A DNA stretch of 64,000 nt from assembly GCA_001874255.1 (NCBI GenBank), contig MPDC01000017.1, positions 38,965 through 102,964 of the forward strand, in the 5' to 3' direction. The translations under genes and the position numbers were made by a program. The notes under the pieces were generated by a model that ran no database searches, was not told where the DNA came from, and was given only the letters and a program-made list of their open reading frames with translations. Shown here in pieces: positions 30,252-39,250 of this stretch (within the stretch, counting starts at the first letter, position 1; every line of letters begins with the position of its first letter). The DNA comes from Alphaproteobacteria bacterium MedPE-SWcel. GTDB lineage: Bacteria; Pseudomonadota; Alphaproteobacteria; Rhodobacterales; Rhodobacteraceae.

Positions 30252-30992
30252 ATGACCTATTGCGTGGGCCTCATGCTCAAAAAGGGACTTGTCTTCATGT
30301 CGGACACCCGGACGAATTCCGGTGTCGACAATATCTCAACGTTCCGAAAAATGTTCACGTGGGAAGTCCCGGGTGAACGCTCCATCACGCTGATGACAGC
30401 CGGAAATCTCGCGACCACTCAGGCTGTGATCAGCCTGCTCGAAGAGCGCAGCAAGGAACCGAGTGAACGCAACCCCAGTATTCTGGAAGCCCCCTCGATG
30501 TTTCAGGTCGCGACAATGGTGGGCAACCTTCTGAAGGATGTGATCTCCACTCACGCCGAGGTCGGTCAGCGCGCGGATGCGGCCTTCAACGCCACGATTG
30601 TGCTGGGCGGCCAGATCGGCGACGGCGCTCCTTGTTTGTTCCTGATCTATCCCGAAGGCAACTATATAGAGGCGAGTTTCGACACTCCCTATTTCCAGAT
30701 CGGTGAAACCAAATACGGTCGCCCCATCCTGGTCCGGGCCTACGATCCGGACATGAGCTTTGAGGATGCGGTGAAGTTGTTGCTGGTGTCATTCGATTCC
30801 ACCATCAAGGCCAACCTCTCTGTCAGCCTGCCATTGGATGTACACATATATGAGGCGGGCAGTCTGAAGAACGGTCGTGTGTTCCGCATTGCACCGGATG
30901 ACCCCTATTATGAAAGCGTGTCGTCCGGCTGGGGCATCGCATTGCGCGACGCCTTTGGCAAACTGCCGGAGTTCGTGTTGCCGCCCGAATGA
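30252..30992 (+). CDS. Anbu (proteasome/HslV-related) putative peptidase
   Basis: MTYCVGLMLKKGLVFMSDTRTNSGVDNISTFRKM: Thr directly after Met, Asp17 and Lys32 counting from that Thr; proteasome-type beta fold family. Confidence 0.9.
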   Translation: MTYCVGLMLKKGLVFMSDTRTNSGVDNISTFRKMFTWEVPGERSITLMTAGNLATTQAVISLLEERSKEPSERNPSILEAPSMFQVATMVGNLLKDVISTHAEVGQRADAAFNATIVLGGQIGDGAPCLFLIYPEGNYIEASFDTPYFQIGETKYGRPILVRAYDPDMSFEDAVKLLLVSFDSTIKANLSVSLPLDVHIYEAGSLKNGRVFRIAPDDPYYESVSSGWGIALRDAFGKLPEFVLPPE

Positions 30993-31071
30993 ACCTCGCA
31001 CAGGATGTGGTCCGGAATGGCTGTACCCCTTTGGTGCGGGCAAAGGTGACGCCTGCGGAGGGTCGGCACGG

Positions 31072-32103
31072 TCATTGCAGGATGGCGCTGCTCCACTCCG
31101 AGAGGAACGCGGCTTTCTTCAGTCGATCAAGGTACACCAGCAGACCGGGCCCCATACGAATCCGCCTGAGGGCCTGCGCTTCGCCCGTCCATGCGTCTTC
31201 CTCCGAGACGGAGACGGCACCGGGGGCGGCTTCCCAGCCTCGGGCAATGAGGTGATCGATGAACATCCCCGCGAGCTCCGGGGCCTTGCTGGTTTTGGGA
31301 ATGAACGCCGTCCGCATCATGATGATCGTATAGTCTTGCGGCAGCATGACGATCACCTCGTCGAGGTTCCCCTTGGCGCGGGCGTAGCTGCCGAGAACGT
31401 TATATGCCACCGACAGCTCGCCTGAGGTCACATCGTCGATCATCTGGCTGGAGCAGCAATAGAGCTTGACGCCAAAGGCCCCCATGACCTCGCTCAGGCG
31501 CCAGTAGGTCTCGGAGGTGCGCGCATCCTGTGTTGCGAACAGATAGCCCAGCCCCGAGGTGTGCAGATCATAGGTCCCGACCTTCCCTTGAAACCGGTCC
31601 GGGTGTTCGCGCATCAGGTCGATCAGTTCCTGACGGCTTTGTGGGATCGGCAATCCGGCCAGAGCCTTTCGGGACAGGACGATCGCGGCCGGCTCCTGCG
31701 TGAAGGCAAAAAGGTTGTCGCGCCAGCGGGCCCATTCCGGCAGTTGTGCCGTGACGGAGGAGCTGTAGTTGCGCGATAATCCGTCGTTCACCAGTTTCGT
31801 TTGCAGATCGGTTGCGCTGGAAATCGCCAGGTCCACAGTGTGGCCCTCGCGTCCCATCGCCACCATCAGCTCGGACGAGCTGGCGACCGTGTAGTCCACC
31901 CTCACATCCGGCCGCGTTGACAGAAAATCGCGTATTGTGGGTTCGAAAAACTCGGCATCGCCGTTGGAAATCACCCGCAGGACCTGGCGGGCCTCCGCTG
32001 GGCCGACGCTGATATGATCTTCGATTTCAAACGCCTGTACCGGCGGTGTGGCCAACTGCCACCAGAGCAGGATCAGGCCAATGGAAAGAACAATCGTGCG
32101 CAT
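31072..32103 (-). CDS. Periplasmic substrate-binding protein (ABC-type SBP fold) linked to TctDE
   Basis: Signal peptide then 'LRVISNGDAEFFEPTIRDFLSTRPDVRVDYTVASSSELM'; start overlaps the 3' end of the histidine kinase gene. Confidence 0.75.
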   Translation of the reverse strand: MRTIVLSIGLILLWWQLATPPVQAFEIEDHISVGPAEARQVLRVISNGDAEFFEPTIRDFLSTRPDVRVDYTVASSSELMVAMGREGHTVDLAISSATDLQTKLVNDGLSRNYSSSVTAQLPEWARWRDNLFAFTQEPAAIVLSRKALAGLPIPQSRQELIDLMREHPDRFQGKVGTYDLHTSGLGYLFATQDARTSETYWRLSEVMGAFGVKLYCCSSQMIDDVTSGELSVAYNVLGSYARAKGNLDEVIVMLPQDYTIIMMRTAFIPKTSKAPELAGMFIDHLIARGWEAAPGAVSVSEEDAWTGEAQALRRIRMGPGLLVYLDRLKKAAFLSEWSSAILQ

Positions 32104-33458
32104 GCGCCACCTTCTTCGCTGCGGTTGGACAGGAACAGCTGGCCGCCATGGGCGCGGGCAACTTCGTTGACGATGGTCAGGCCAAGGCCGGATCCCACAA
32201 CCGTTTCAGTGTTGCTGCCGCGCACGAAACGGCGCGTGAGCCGTCCCATGTCGGCCTTGGGAAATCCTGCGCCATTGTCCTGCACCGTGATCTCGACACC
32301 GGTTTCGACGGCGCGAACGTGCACATAGACCCGACTGTCAGGCGGGGAATACTTGATCGCGTTGTCCAGAAGATTCAAGAGCGCGCTTTGCAGCAGGATT
32401 GCATCCCCTTTGACGTATATCGCCGCCTTGGGGATCGTGACGTCCAGTTCAATGTCGCGCAAATCGGCCATCGGCACCACGCGGGACACGGCATCCCGGG
32501 TCAGCCTGCAAATCTCGACCTCTTCGACCTCCAGATGATCGGACCGGAAAGATACCATCGCATGATCCAGAAGTTGCCCGGCGGCACGGCTGCTTTCGTC
32601 AATCGCGCGGATCATCTCGCGCACCGCTTGCCGGTTCTCCGGTTTGTCGACACGCCGAAGCGTGATCTCGGCCTGAGTGCGGACTGTGGTCAATGGGGTG
32701 CGGACCCTGTGAGCGGCTTCCGCGATCAGGTCCTCTGACCGGGAGAGCGAGGCTTTGAGGCGGCCCATGAAACCATTGAGAGCCCCGACAAGCACCTCCA
32801 TTTCCGCAGGGACCGGAGCGGATACCGGCCGCAGATCCGAAAGGCCTCGACGGGAAACGGATCCCGCCAGTTGCCGCAGCGGCTGAATTGCGGATTGCGC
32901 CGCGAGAATGCCAAACAGGGCGGCGATGGCAAAGAACCCAAGGCCAAACCCGGCGACGGTGCGGGAAATCCCGGCAAGCTGCTGCCGCAGGCCGTATCGG
33001 GTCTGGGCCACAGTCACCTCGATGAAATCCGGTTGCCCGCTGATCGACATCCGACGGGTGGCGGTCACCATGCGAATGCTTTCTCCGTCATAGCTGTCGG
33101 TTCGGAACCTGGGCGAGGTATCGGTGGCAGCGGTCGGTTTCGGCAGGTCGGGGTAGCCCGTCAGAAAGTCGCCGTTTCGGGTGATGGAGTAAAAGACCCG
33201 GTCCTCACTGATATTGCCCAGCATGGAAAAAGCGAAATACGGAATGTCGACGGTCAGATCCCCATTGCGGACCGCGGCGGAATCCAGGATGGCCGTGACC
33301 GAGGCCGCGAGGATCTCATCCTGGCTTTGCCCGGCGAGATCACGCGCGTAAGACTGAACCACAAGGAACATCAGCGTCGCAAGCAGCGCGGCGCCCGTCA
33401 GGAGCTGCACGATCAGACGGCGCTGGATGGACCCGCGCAGATGAATGGACCCGCTCAT
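32073..33458 (-). CDS. tctE: Sensor histidine kinase, TctE-like
   Basis: H-box 'LIAEAAHRVRTPLTTVRTQAEI', N-box 'LLNLLDNAIKYSP', G boxes; adjacent to response regulator. Confidence 0.88.
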   Translation of the reverse strand: MSGSIHLRGSIQRRLIVQLLTGAALLATLMFLVVQSYARDLAGQSQDEILAASVTAILDSAAVRNGDLTVDIPYFAFSMLGNISEDRVFYSITRNGDFLTGYPDLPKPTAATDTSPRFRTDSYDGESIRMVTATRRMSISGQPDFIEVTVAQTRYGLRQQLAGISRTVAGFGLGFFAIAALFGILAAQSAIQPLRQLAGSVSRRGLSDLRPVSAPVPAEMEVLVGALNGFMGRLKASLSRSEDLIAEAAHRVRTPLTTVRTQAEITLRRVDKPENRQAVREMIRAIDESSRAAGQLLDHAMVSFRSDHLEVEEVEICRLTRDAVSRVVPMADLRDIELDVTIPKAAIYVKGDAILLQSALLNLLDNAIKYSPPDSRVYVHVRAVETGVEITVQDNGAGFPKADMGRLTRRFVRGSNTETVVGSGLGLTIVNEVARAHGGQLFLSNRSEEGGACARLFFPLA

Positions 33459-34120
33459 GACTGGCTGAGCCGGTAGCCCAGACCGCGCACCGTCACGATT
33501 TGCACGGCCGCGCCTTCTAGGTGTTTGCGCAGGCGGCCAACATAGACCTCGATCGCGTTTTCCGATGCGTCCACATCATATGAGAATAGCCGATCGACGA
33601 GTTTTGATTTCGAGAACACTTGCTCCGGGGCGCAGATGAAGATCTCCAGCAAGCGCAGTTCGCGGTTGCGGAGGCGGATATCACGTCCGTGCACAGTCAG
33701 GGTGCAGGCGAGAGGATCGAACACCACATCGCCGAAGCTATGCACGTTGCTTGCCCCGCCGCTCTGCCGGCGCAAGACCGCACGACACCGGGCTTCCAGT
33801 TCCGAAAAGTCAAACGGTTTGACAATGTAGTCGTCGGCGCCAAGATCCAGAACGCCTACTCTGTCCGAGACCTCTGACCGAGCGGTAAGGACAATGATGG
33901 GCGTGTCTCTTCGTGCAGCACGGTGCGACTGCAGGAAATGCCGACCGTCCCCGTCGGGCAGCATGATGTCCAGCAAAATGAGATCGTATTCGGTGGTCGC
34001 GATAAAATCCTCGGCGGTGCCAAGGTTGCCGGCGCGATCCACGACATGGCCGTCCAGGCTGAGCCGATCGACAACGGCGGTCGCAAGCTGGTCGTTATCT
34101 TCGACGAGTAAATATCGCAT
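33455..34120 (-). CDS. tctD: OmpR-type response regulator, TctD-like
   Basis: Receiver 'LILLDIMLPDGDG' and winged-helix C-terminus; next to tctE and divergent from tctC. Confidence 0.88.
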   Translation of the reverse strand: MRYLLVEDNDQLATAVVDRLSLDGHVVDRAGNLGTAEDFIATTEYDLILLDIMLPDGDGRHFLQSHRAARRDTPIIVLTARSEVSDRVGVLDLGADDYIVKPFDFSELEARCRAVLRRQSGGASNVHSFGDVVFDPLACTLTVHGRDIRLRNRELRLLEIFICAPEQVFSKSKLVDRLFSYDVDASENAIEVYVGRLRKHLEGAAVQIVTVRGLGYRLSQS

Positions 34121-34222
34121 AGGGGCGAATCCTCAGCTCCGTGTCAGGTTTGTGTCAGCTTGGGACGAAATATCCCGAGTCATGAGCGCGCAAATGTGCG
34201 TTTGTCAAATGGGAGGAACATT

Positions 34223-35209
34223 ATGACACTTTTTGCACTGGGTCGCAGGGCCCTGCTTGCTGCTGCGGCGGCGACTCTGACACTCTCCAGCCCGGCTCTG
34301 GCGGGCGGCCATCAGGTTCTTGAGAAAATGCACTTCCTGATCCCCGGCGGTGCTGGTGGCGGTTGGGACGGTACGGCTCGAGGTACCGGAGAAGCCCTGA
34401 GCAAAGCGGGCCTGGTCGGCACGGCGTCCTATGAAAATATGTCCGGCGGCGGCGGCGGCAAGGCGATTGGCTACCTGATTGAGAATGCCGACAGCCTTGA
34501 AGATACGCTGATGGTGAATTCCACGCCCATCGTGATCCGGTCCCTGACCGGCGTATTCCCGCAGAGTTTCCGCGACCTGACACTCGTCGCCGGAACAATT
34601 GGCGACTACGCAGCGCTGGTTGTGTCCAAAGACAGCCCGATCAGCTCCATGGAAGAATTCCTCGCGGCCTATCGTGCAGATCCCCGTGGTACGGCCGTGG
34701 GTGGCGGGTCGGTCCCGGGCGGGATGGATCACCTCGTGGCAGCCATGGTCATGGAAGCGGCAGGCGAGGATCCGACCGAGCTGAAATACATCCCCTATGA
34801 TGCGGGTGGCAAGGCGATGGCCGCGTTGCTCTCGGGTGAGATCAAGGCGCTGTCGACCGGTTTCTCCGAAGCCATCGCGCTTGCCGAGGCCGGCGAGGTG
34901 AAGATCCTGGGCGTGACCTCGGATGATCGTGTGCCTGCCTATGACACGGCTCCGACGATGACTGAACAGGGGCTCGACACCACATTCGTGAACTGGCGGG
35001 GTTTCTTTGCGGCTCCGGGCCTGAGCGAGGAGAAACTGACAGCCTATCAGGATGCACTCGCCAAAATGTATGACACGCCGGAATGGGAAGAAGTGCGCGC
35101 CCGCAATGGCTGGGTCAACATTCACAACTCCGGCGATGACTTCCGTGCGTTTCTGGAAGATCAGGAAAAAGCCATTGGTGATCTGATGAAAAAGCTCGGC
35201 TTCCTCTGA
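34223..35209 (+). CDS. tctC: Tripartite tricarboxylate transporter substrate-binding protein
   Basis: 'MHFLIPGGAGGGWDGTARGTGEALSKAGL' TctC start; upstream of TctB/TctA. Confidence 0.92.
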   Translation: MTLFALGRRALLAAAAATLTLSSPALAGGHQVLEKMHFLIPGGAGGGWDGTARGTGEALSKAGLVGTASYENMSGGGGGKAIGYLIENADSLEDTLMVNSTPIVIRSLTGVFPQSFRDLTLVAGTIGDYAALVVSKDSPISSMEEFLAAYRADPRGTAVGGGSVPGGMDHLVAAMVMEAAGEDPTELKYIPYDAGGKAMAALLSGEIKALSTGFSEAIALAEAGEVKILGVTSDDRVPAYDTAPTMTEQGLDTTFVNWRGFFAAPGLSEEKLTAYQDALAKMYDTPEWEEVRARNGWVNIHNSGDDFRAFLEDQEKAIGDLMKKLGFL

Positions 35210-35290
35210 GGCGGATCTTTCACGTCTGGTCCGGCACCGTGATTGGGTGCCGGACCTTTTCCCGAATGCATTCTAAAACAGGAGGCGATC

Positions 35291-35776
35291 ATGGCGCTTG
35301 ACCGTTGGATCGCGCTGATCATTCTCGGTATCGCTTTGGCCTACGGCTATGCGGCCTATTTCACCATGGACCAGCTTCTGCCGCCCTTCATGCAGCGCAA
35401 TCCGATCTGGCCAAGCACTTTTCCAAAGGTTCTGGCTGTGATGGCAATTGTCACGTCGCTGGTGATCCTGCTCGGTTTGGAAAAACCAAGTGGCGAGGTC
35501 GCGACACCCGACATCGATTACCGGCGACTGGGCGATTACAAGATCGGGCAGGCCGCGTGCCTCCTTGGGTTGATGGTGGCCTATGCGCTGCTTTTGCGCC
35601 CGGCCGGCTTCTTGCTGTCCACGGCCGGGTTCCTGACAATTGGGGGGATGATCCTGGGCGAGCGAAAGCTCTGGGTACTCTGTCCGGTGGCGGCGCTGGC
35701 GACGGGTGTTGTCTGGTATCTGGTTGAAGGGGTGTTGGGCATCTTTCTGCGACCTCTGCCTTTCTTTCTCGGATAA
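35291..35776 (+). CDS. tctB: Tripartite tricarboxylate transporter small membrane subunit
   Basis: 4-TM small protein between tctC and tctA. Confidence 0.88.
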   Translation: MALDRWIALIILGIALAYGYAAYFTMDQLLPPFMQRNPIWPSTFPKVLAVMAIVTSLVILLGLEKPSGEVATPDIDYRRLGDYKIGQAACLLGLMVAYALLLRPAGFLLSTAGFLTIGGMILGERKLWVLCPVAALATGVVWYLVEGVLGIFLRPLPFFLG

Positions 35777-35788
35777 ACGGAGAGTACG

Positions 35789-37309
35789 ATGCTTGAAGGT
35801 TTGACGATCGGCCTTTCCACGGCCTTTTCAATCACGAATATCCTCATGGTGATCGGCGGATGTTTGATCGGGACATTCATTGGTATGCTGCCGGGCCTCG
35901 GCCCGATGTCGATCATTGCGATCATGATTCCGGTCGCGATTACTCTGGGCGATCCGTCGGCTGCGCTGATCCTGCTGGCCGGCGTCTATTACGGCGCAAT
36001 CTTCGGCGGCTCCACGTCGTCGATACTGCTCAACGCGCCCGGGGTGGCGGGTACGGTGGCCACCAGTTTCGACGGCTATCCGATGGCGCGCGCGGGCAAA
36101 GCGGGCAAGGCGTTGACCATCGCGGCAATCTCGTCGTTCATGGGCGGGACGATCGGGGCGGTGCTCCTGATGATATTCGCACCGATGTTGTCGACGGTTG
36201 CATTGCTCTTTCACTCGGCGGAGTATTTTGCGCTGATGGTCGTGGGGCTTTCGGCAATTGCCGCATTCGCGGGCACGGGCAATGTGGCAAAGGCGATGAT
36301 GATGACGCTGCTGGGGCTGATGATGGCCACAGTCGGCGAGGGCGCGTTGTTCAACATGCCGCGCTTCACCATGGGGCTGATGGATCTGCAGTCGGGGTTC
36401 AGTTTTATCACGCTGGCAATGGCAATGTTCGCCCTGCCCGAAGCGATCTTCCTGGTGATGAACCCCGCCCGGTCCGCGCAATCTGGCGAAGGCGGAGGCA
36501 AGATCACGGGCCTGCGTATCACCCGCGACGAGGCCCGCAAGATTGCCCCGGTGATCGGGCGCCAGTCCATCCAGGGGTTCTTCATCGGCGTCTTGCCCGG
36601 GGCAGGGGCGACGATTGCCTCTTTTCTGGGATATGCAGTGGAACGCAATATCGCCTCGGAAGAAGAGCAGAAGGAATTCGGCAAAGGCTCCATCAAGGGT
36701 CTGGCGGCACCGGAAACCGCAAATAACGCCGCTTGCACAGGCTCCTTCGTGCCGTTGCTGACACTTGGCATCCCCGGGTCCGGGACGACGGCAATCCTGC
36801 TGGGCGCTCTGATCGCGCTCAACGTGACGCCGGGGCCGCGCCTGATGATCGACAGTCCTCACATCTTCTGGGCTGTCATCATCTCGATGTATATCGGCAA
36901 TCTCGTTCTCCTTGTGCTGAACCTGCCGTTGATCCCCTATATTGCCAAGGTCCTGTCGGTTCCGCGCACCTACCTGATCCCCTTCATTCTGTTCTTTACC
37001 CTGATGGGGTCGTATATCGGGCAGAACAACGCGACTGAATTGTTGATCCTTGTGGGCTTTGGCCTGTGTGCGACGGTCTTGCGGTTCGCAGACTACCCGC
37101 TGGCGCCTCTGCTGATCGGTTTTATTCTTGGTCGGATGCTCGAGGACAACTTTTCGCGCTCGATGCAGATCTATGACGGGGCGGTCTTCATACTGGATCG
37201 TCCGATGACGCTGGGTCTGTTGGTTCTGGCGGTCTTGCTGGTCGTGGTCCCAAGCTACCGCGCGCGGCGCGCCCGTGCCCGCGCAGCCGGGGTGGCCGAT
37301 GGGGACTAA
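35789..37309 (+). CDS. tctA: Tripartite tricarboxylate transporter large permease
   Basis: 'GTFIGMLPGLGPMSIIAIMIPV', 'YYGAIFGGSTSSILLNAPG' TctA motifs. Confidence 0.94.
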   Translation: MLEGLTIGLSTAFSITNILMVIGGCLIGTFIGMLPGLGPMSIIAIMIPVAITLGDPSAALILLAGVYYGAIFGGSTSSILLNAPGVAGTVATSFDGYPMARAGKAGKALTIAAISSFMGGTIGAVLLMIFAPMLSTVALLFHSAEYFALMVVGLSAIAAFAGTGNVAKAMMMTLLGLMMATVGEGALFNMPRFTMGLMDLQSGFSFITLAMAMFALPEAIFLVMNPARSAQSGEGGGKITGLRITRDEARKIAPVIGRQSIQGFFIGVLPGAGATIASFLGYAVERNIASEEEQKEFGKGSIKGLAAPETANNAACTGSFVPLLTLGIPGSGTTAILLGALIALNVTPGPRLMIDSPHIFWAVIISMYIGNLVLLVLNLPLIPYIAKVLSVPRTYLIPFILFFTLMGSYIGQNNATELLILVGFGLCATVLRFADYPLAPLLIGFILGRMLEDNFSRSMQIYDGAVFILDRPMTLGLLVLAVLLVVVPSYRARRARARAAGVADGD

Positions 37310-38486
37310 GCCGCTCTCGGGTATCCGGGTTCTGGATCTGACCAATGTGCTTGCCGGGCCATATTGCTGTTATCAGCTGGCTCTGATGGGGGCAGAGGTC
37401 ATCAAGGTCGAACGCCCGGGGACCGGCGACCTGGCACGCCAGCTGGGTGCCGATCCGGACCGGAATGCGGCCCTCATGGGGGTCAGCTTTCTGGCCCAGA
37501 ATGCGCAAAAGAAATCGGTCACGCTCAACATGAAGACCGAGCAGGGCAAGGCGTTGTTGCGGCGCCTCGTCCGCACATCCGACGTGTTGGTTGAAAACTT
37601 TCGCCCCGGTGTCATGGCCCGTCTGGGCCTTGAGTATGATGCGCTCCGTTGCGAGAACCCAAACCTGATCTATTGCGCCATCAGTGGTTTTGGCCAGGAC
37701 GGACCCTGGAAGGACAACCCGGCCTATGATCAAATCGTACAGGGCGTGAGTGGCGTCATGTCGGTGACGGGTGACGACAGCAGCGCGCCGCTTCGGGTCG
37801 GCTATCCGCTGGCCGATACGGTGGGCGGCATGACGGCGGCCTTTGCGATTTCCACGGCGCTGAATGATCCCGAGCGGGGCGGCTTTCTGGATATTTCCAT
37901 GACCGAGGCGGTGATCTCCAGCATGGGCTGGGTGGTGTCGAACCATCTGATCGCGGGGCAGCAGCCGGCGGCGCATGGAAATGAGAATACGACCTCTGCC
38001 CCGTCGGGGACCTTTGCCTGTGCCGATGGGCCTATCAACGTTGCAGCCAATCGCGACGAGCAATGGCAATCCATGGCGCAACATCTTGGTCGGGGCGATC
38101 TTCTGGCGCATCCCGACTATGCCACGCGCGAAGACCGCAAGCGCAACCGACATATGTTGCGGGCGGAACTCGAGGATGTCTTGCGGAGACGGCCTGCGGC
38201 GGACTGGGTCGAGGAACTCAACGCGCTTGGGGTGCCGGCTGGGCCAGTTCTGACGGTGCCGCAAATCCTGCGCGAACCGCAGGTCAGGAACCGGGGTCTT
38301 GTGGCCGAGGTTGAAACACCTGACGGTGTTCTGGCACTGACCGGATCGCCGCTGCGATTTGGCGCCTTCCGGCCTGTTCCGGAAACGGCGCCACCTGCGC
38401 TTGGCGCTGACAACGATCAGATCTGGAGTGACCTTGGCCTGTCCGCAGATGAGATCGAAACCCTGAGGCAGGAGCACGTGATATGA
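37299..38486 (+). CDS. CaiB/BaiF family (class III) CoA transferase
   Basis: 'LSGIRVLDLTNVLAGPYCCYQLALMGAEVIKVERPGTGDLAR'. Confidence 0.92.
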   Translation: MGTKPLSGIRVLDLTNVLAGPYCCYQLALMGAEVIKVERPGTGDLARQLGADPDRNAALMGVSFLAQNAQKKSVTLNMKTEQGKALLRRLVRTSDVLVENFRPGVMARLGLEYDALRCENPNLIYCAISGFGQDGPWKDNPAYDQIVQGVSGVMSVTGDDSSAPLRVGYPLADTVGGMTAAFAISTALNDPERGGFLDISMTEAVISSMGWVVSNHLIAGQQPAAHGNENTTSAPSGTFACADGPINVAANRDEQWQSMAQHLGRGDLLAHPDYATREDRKRNRHMLRAELEDVLRRRPAADWVEELNALGVPAGPVLTVPQILREPQVRNRGLVAEVETPDGVLALTGSPLRFGAFRPVPETAPPALGADNDQIWSDLGLSADEIETLRQEHVI

Positions 38487-39250
38487 GTGATGTCAGCGAT
38501 TGGTGGCGAACGTCGATTATTGACATGGAGCCGGGCAGGATTGCGCTGCGGGGCACGCCAATTCAGGACTTGATCGGGACAGTCGGTTTTGCCGAGATGA
38601 TCTGGCTGATGGTGCGGGGCGACCGACCGACGCCGGATCAGGCCTGTCTGTTCGAAGCGGCGCTTGTGTCCGCTGTGGATCATGGCCCGCAGGCCCCTTC
38701 CATCGCCGCGGCGCGCATGGCGGTGACCTGTGGCTTGCCGCTCAACAATGCCATGGCGAGTGCGGTCAATATGCTGGGCAATGTCCATGGTGGTGCCGGT
38801 CAACAGGCGGTAGAGCTCTATCACCATGTGGCGGAGGCGCCGGATGGTCTACCCAAGGCTCTTGATAGGTGGCGGGCCACGCATGGAAAAATCGTACCGG
38901 GGTTTGGTCACAGGTTTCACAAACCCACCGATCCCCGCGCCCCAAGATTGATGGAGCTGGTTCGTGATGCCGCCGCCAAGGGGGCGGTCTCTGGCAATTT
39001 TGCCGATATAGGAGAAGCAATCGAAGCGCAGATTACGATGGAAAAAGGGCGGCCGGTGCCGATGAATATCGATGGCGCGACTGCGGTGATCTATGCTGAG
39101 CTTGGGTTCGCCCCGCCACTTGCGCGTGGACTTTTTTGTTTGTCGCGCTCTGTTGGCATTCTTGCTCATGCTTGGGAACAACAACAACAGGGCGGGCGCA
39201 ACAAAGGACCGACGCCACCCAAATACCGATGGACATATGAAGGCACATGA
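38483..39250 (+). CDS. Citryl-CoA lyase (citrate synthase superfamily)
   Basis: 'MEPGRIALRGTPIQDLIGTVGFAEMIWLMVRGDRPT', 'GNVHGGAGQQAVELY', 'IVPGFGHRFHKPTDPRAPRL'. Confidence 0.85.
   Translation: MSDVSDWWRTSIIDMEPGRIALRGTPIQDLIGTVGFAEMIWLMVRGDRPTPDQACLFEAALVSAVDHGPQAPSIAAARMAVTCGLPLNNAMASAVNMLGNVHGGAGQQAVELYHHVAEAPDGLPKALDRWRATHGKIVPGFGHRFHKPTDPRAPRLMELVRDAAAKGAVSGNFADIGEAIEAQITMEKGRPVPMNIDGATAVIYAELGFAPPLARGLFCLSRSVGILAHAWEQQQQGGRNKGPTPPKYRWTYEGT

Noticed and set aside
35828-37345. 505-aa antisense ORF opposite tctA
   Set aside because: Complement of a conserved permease; Gln/Arg/His-rich composition typical of antisense reading
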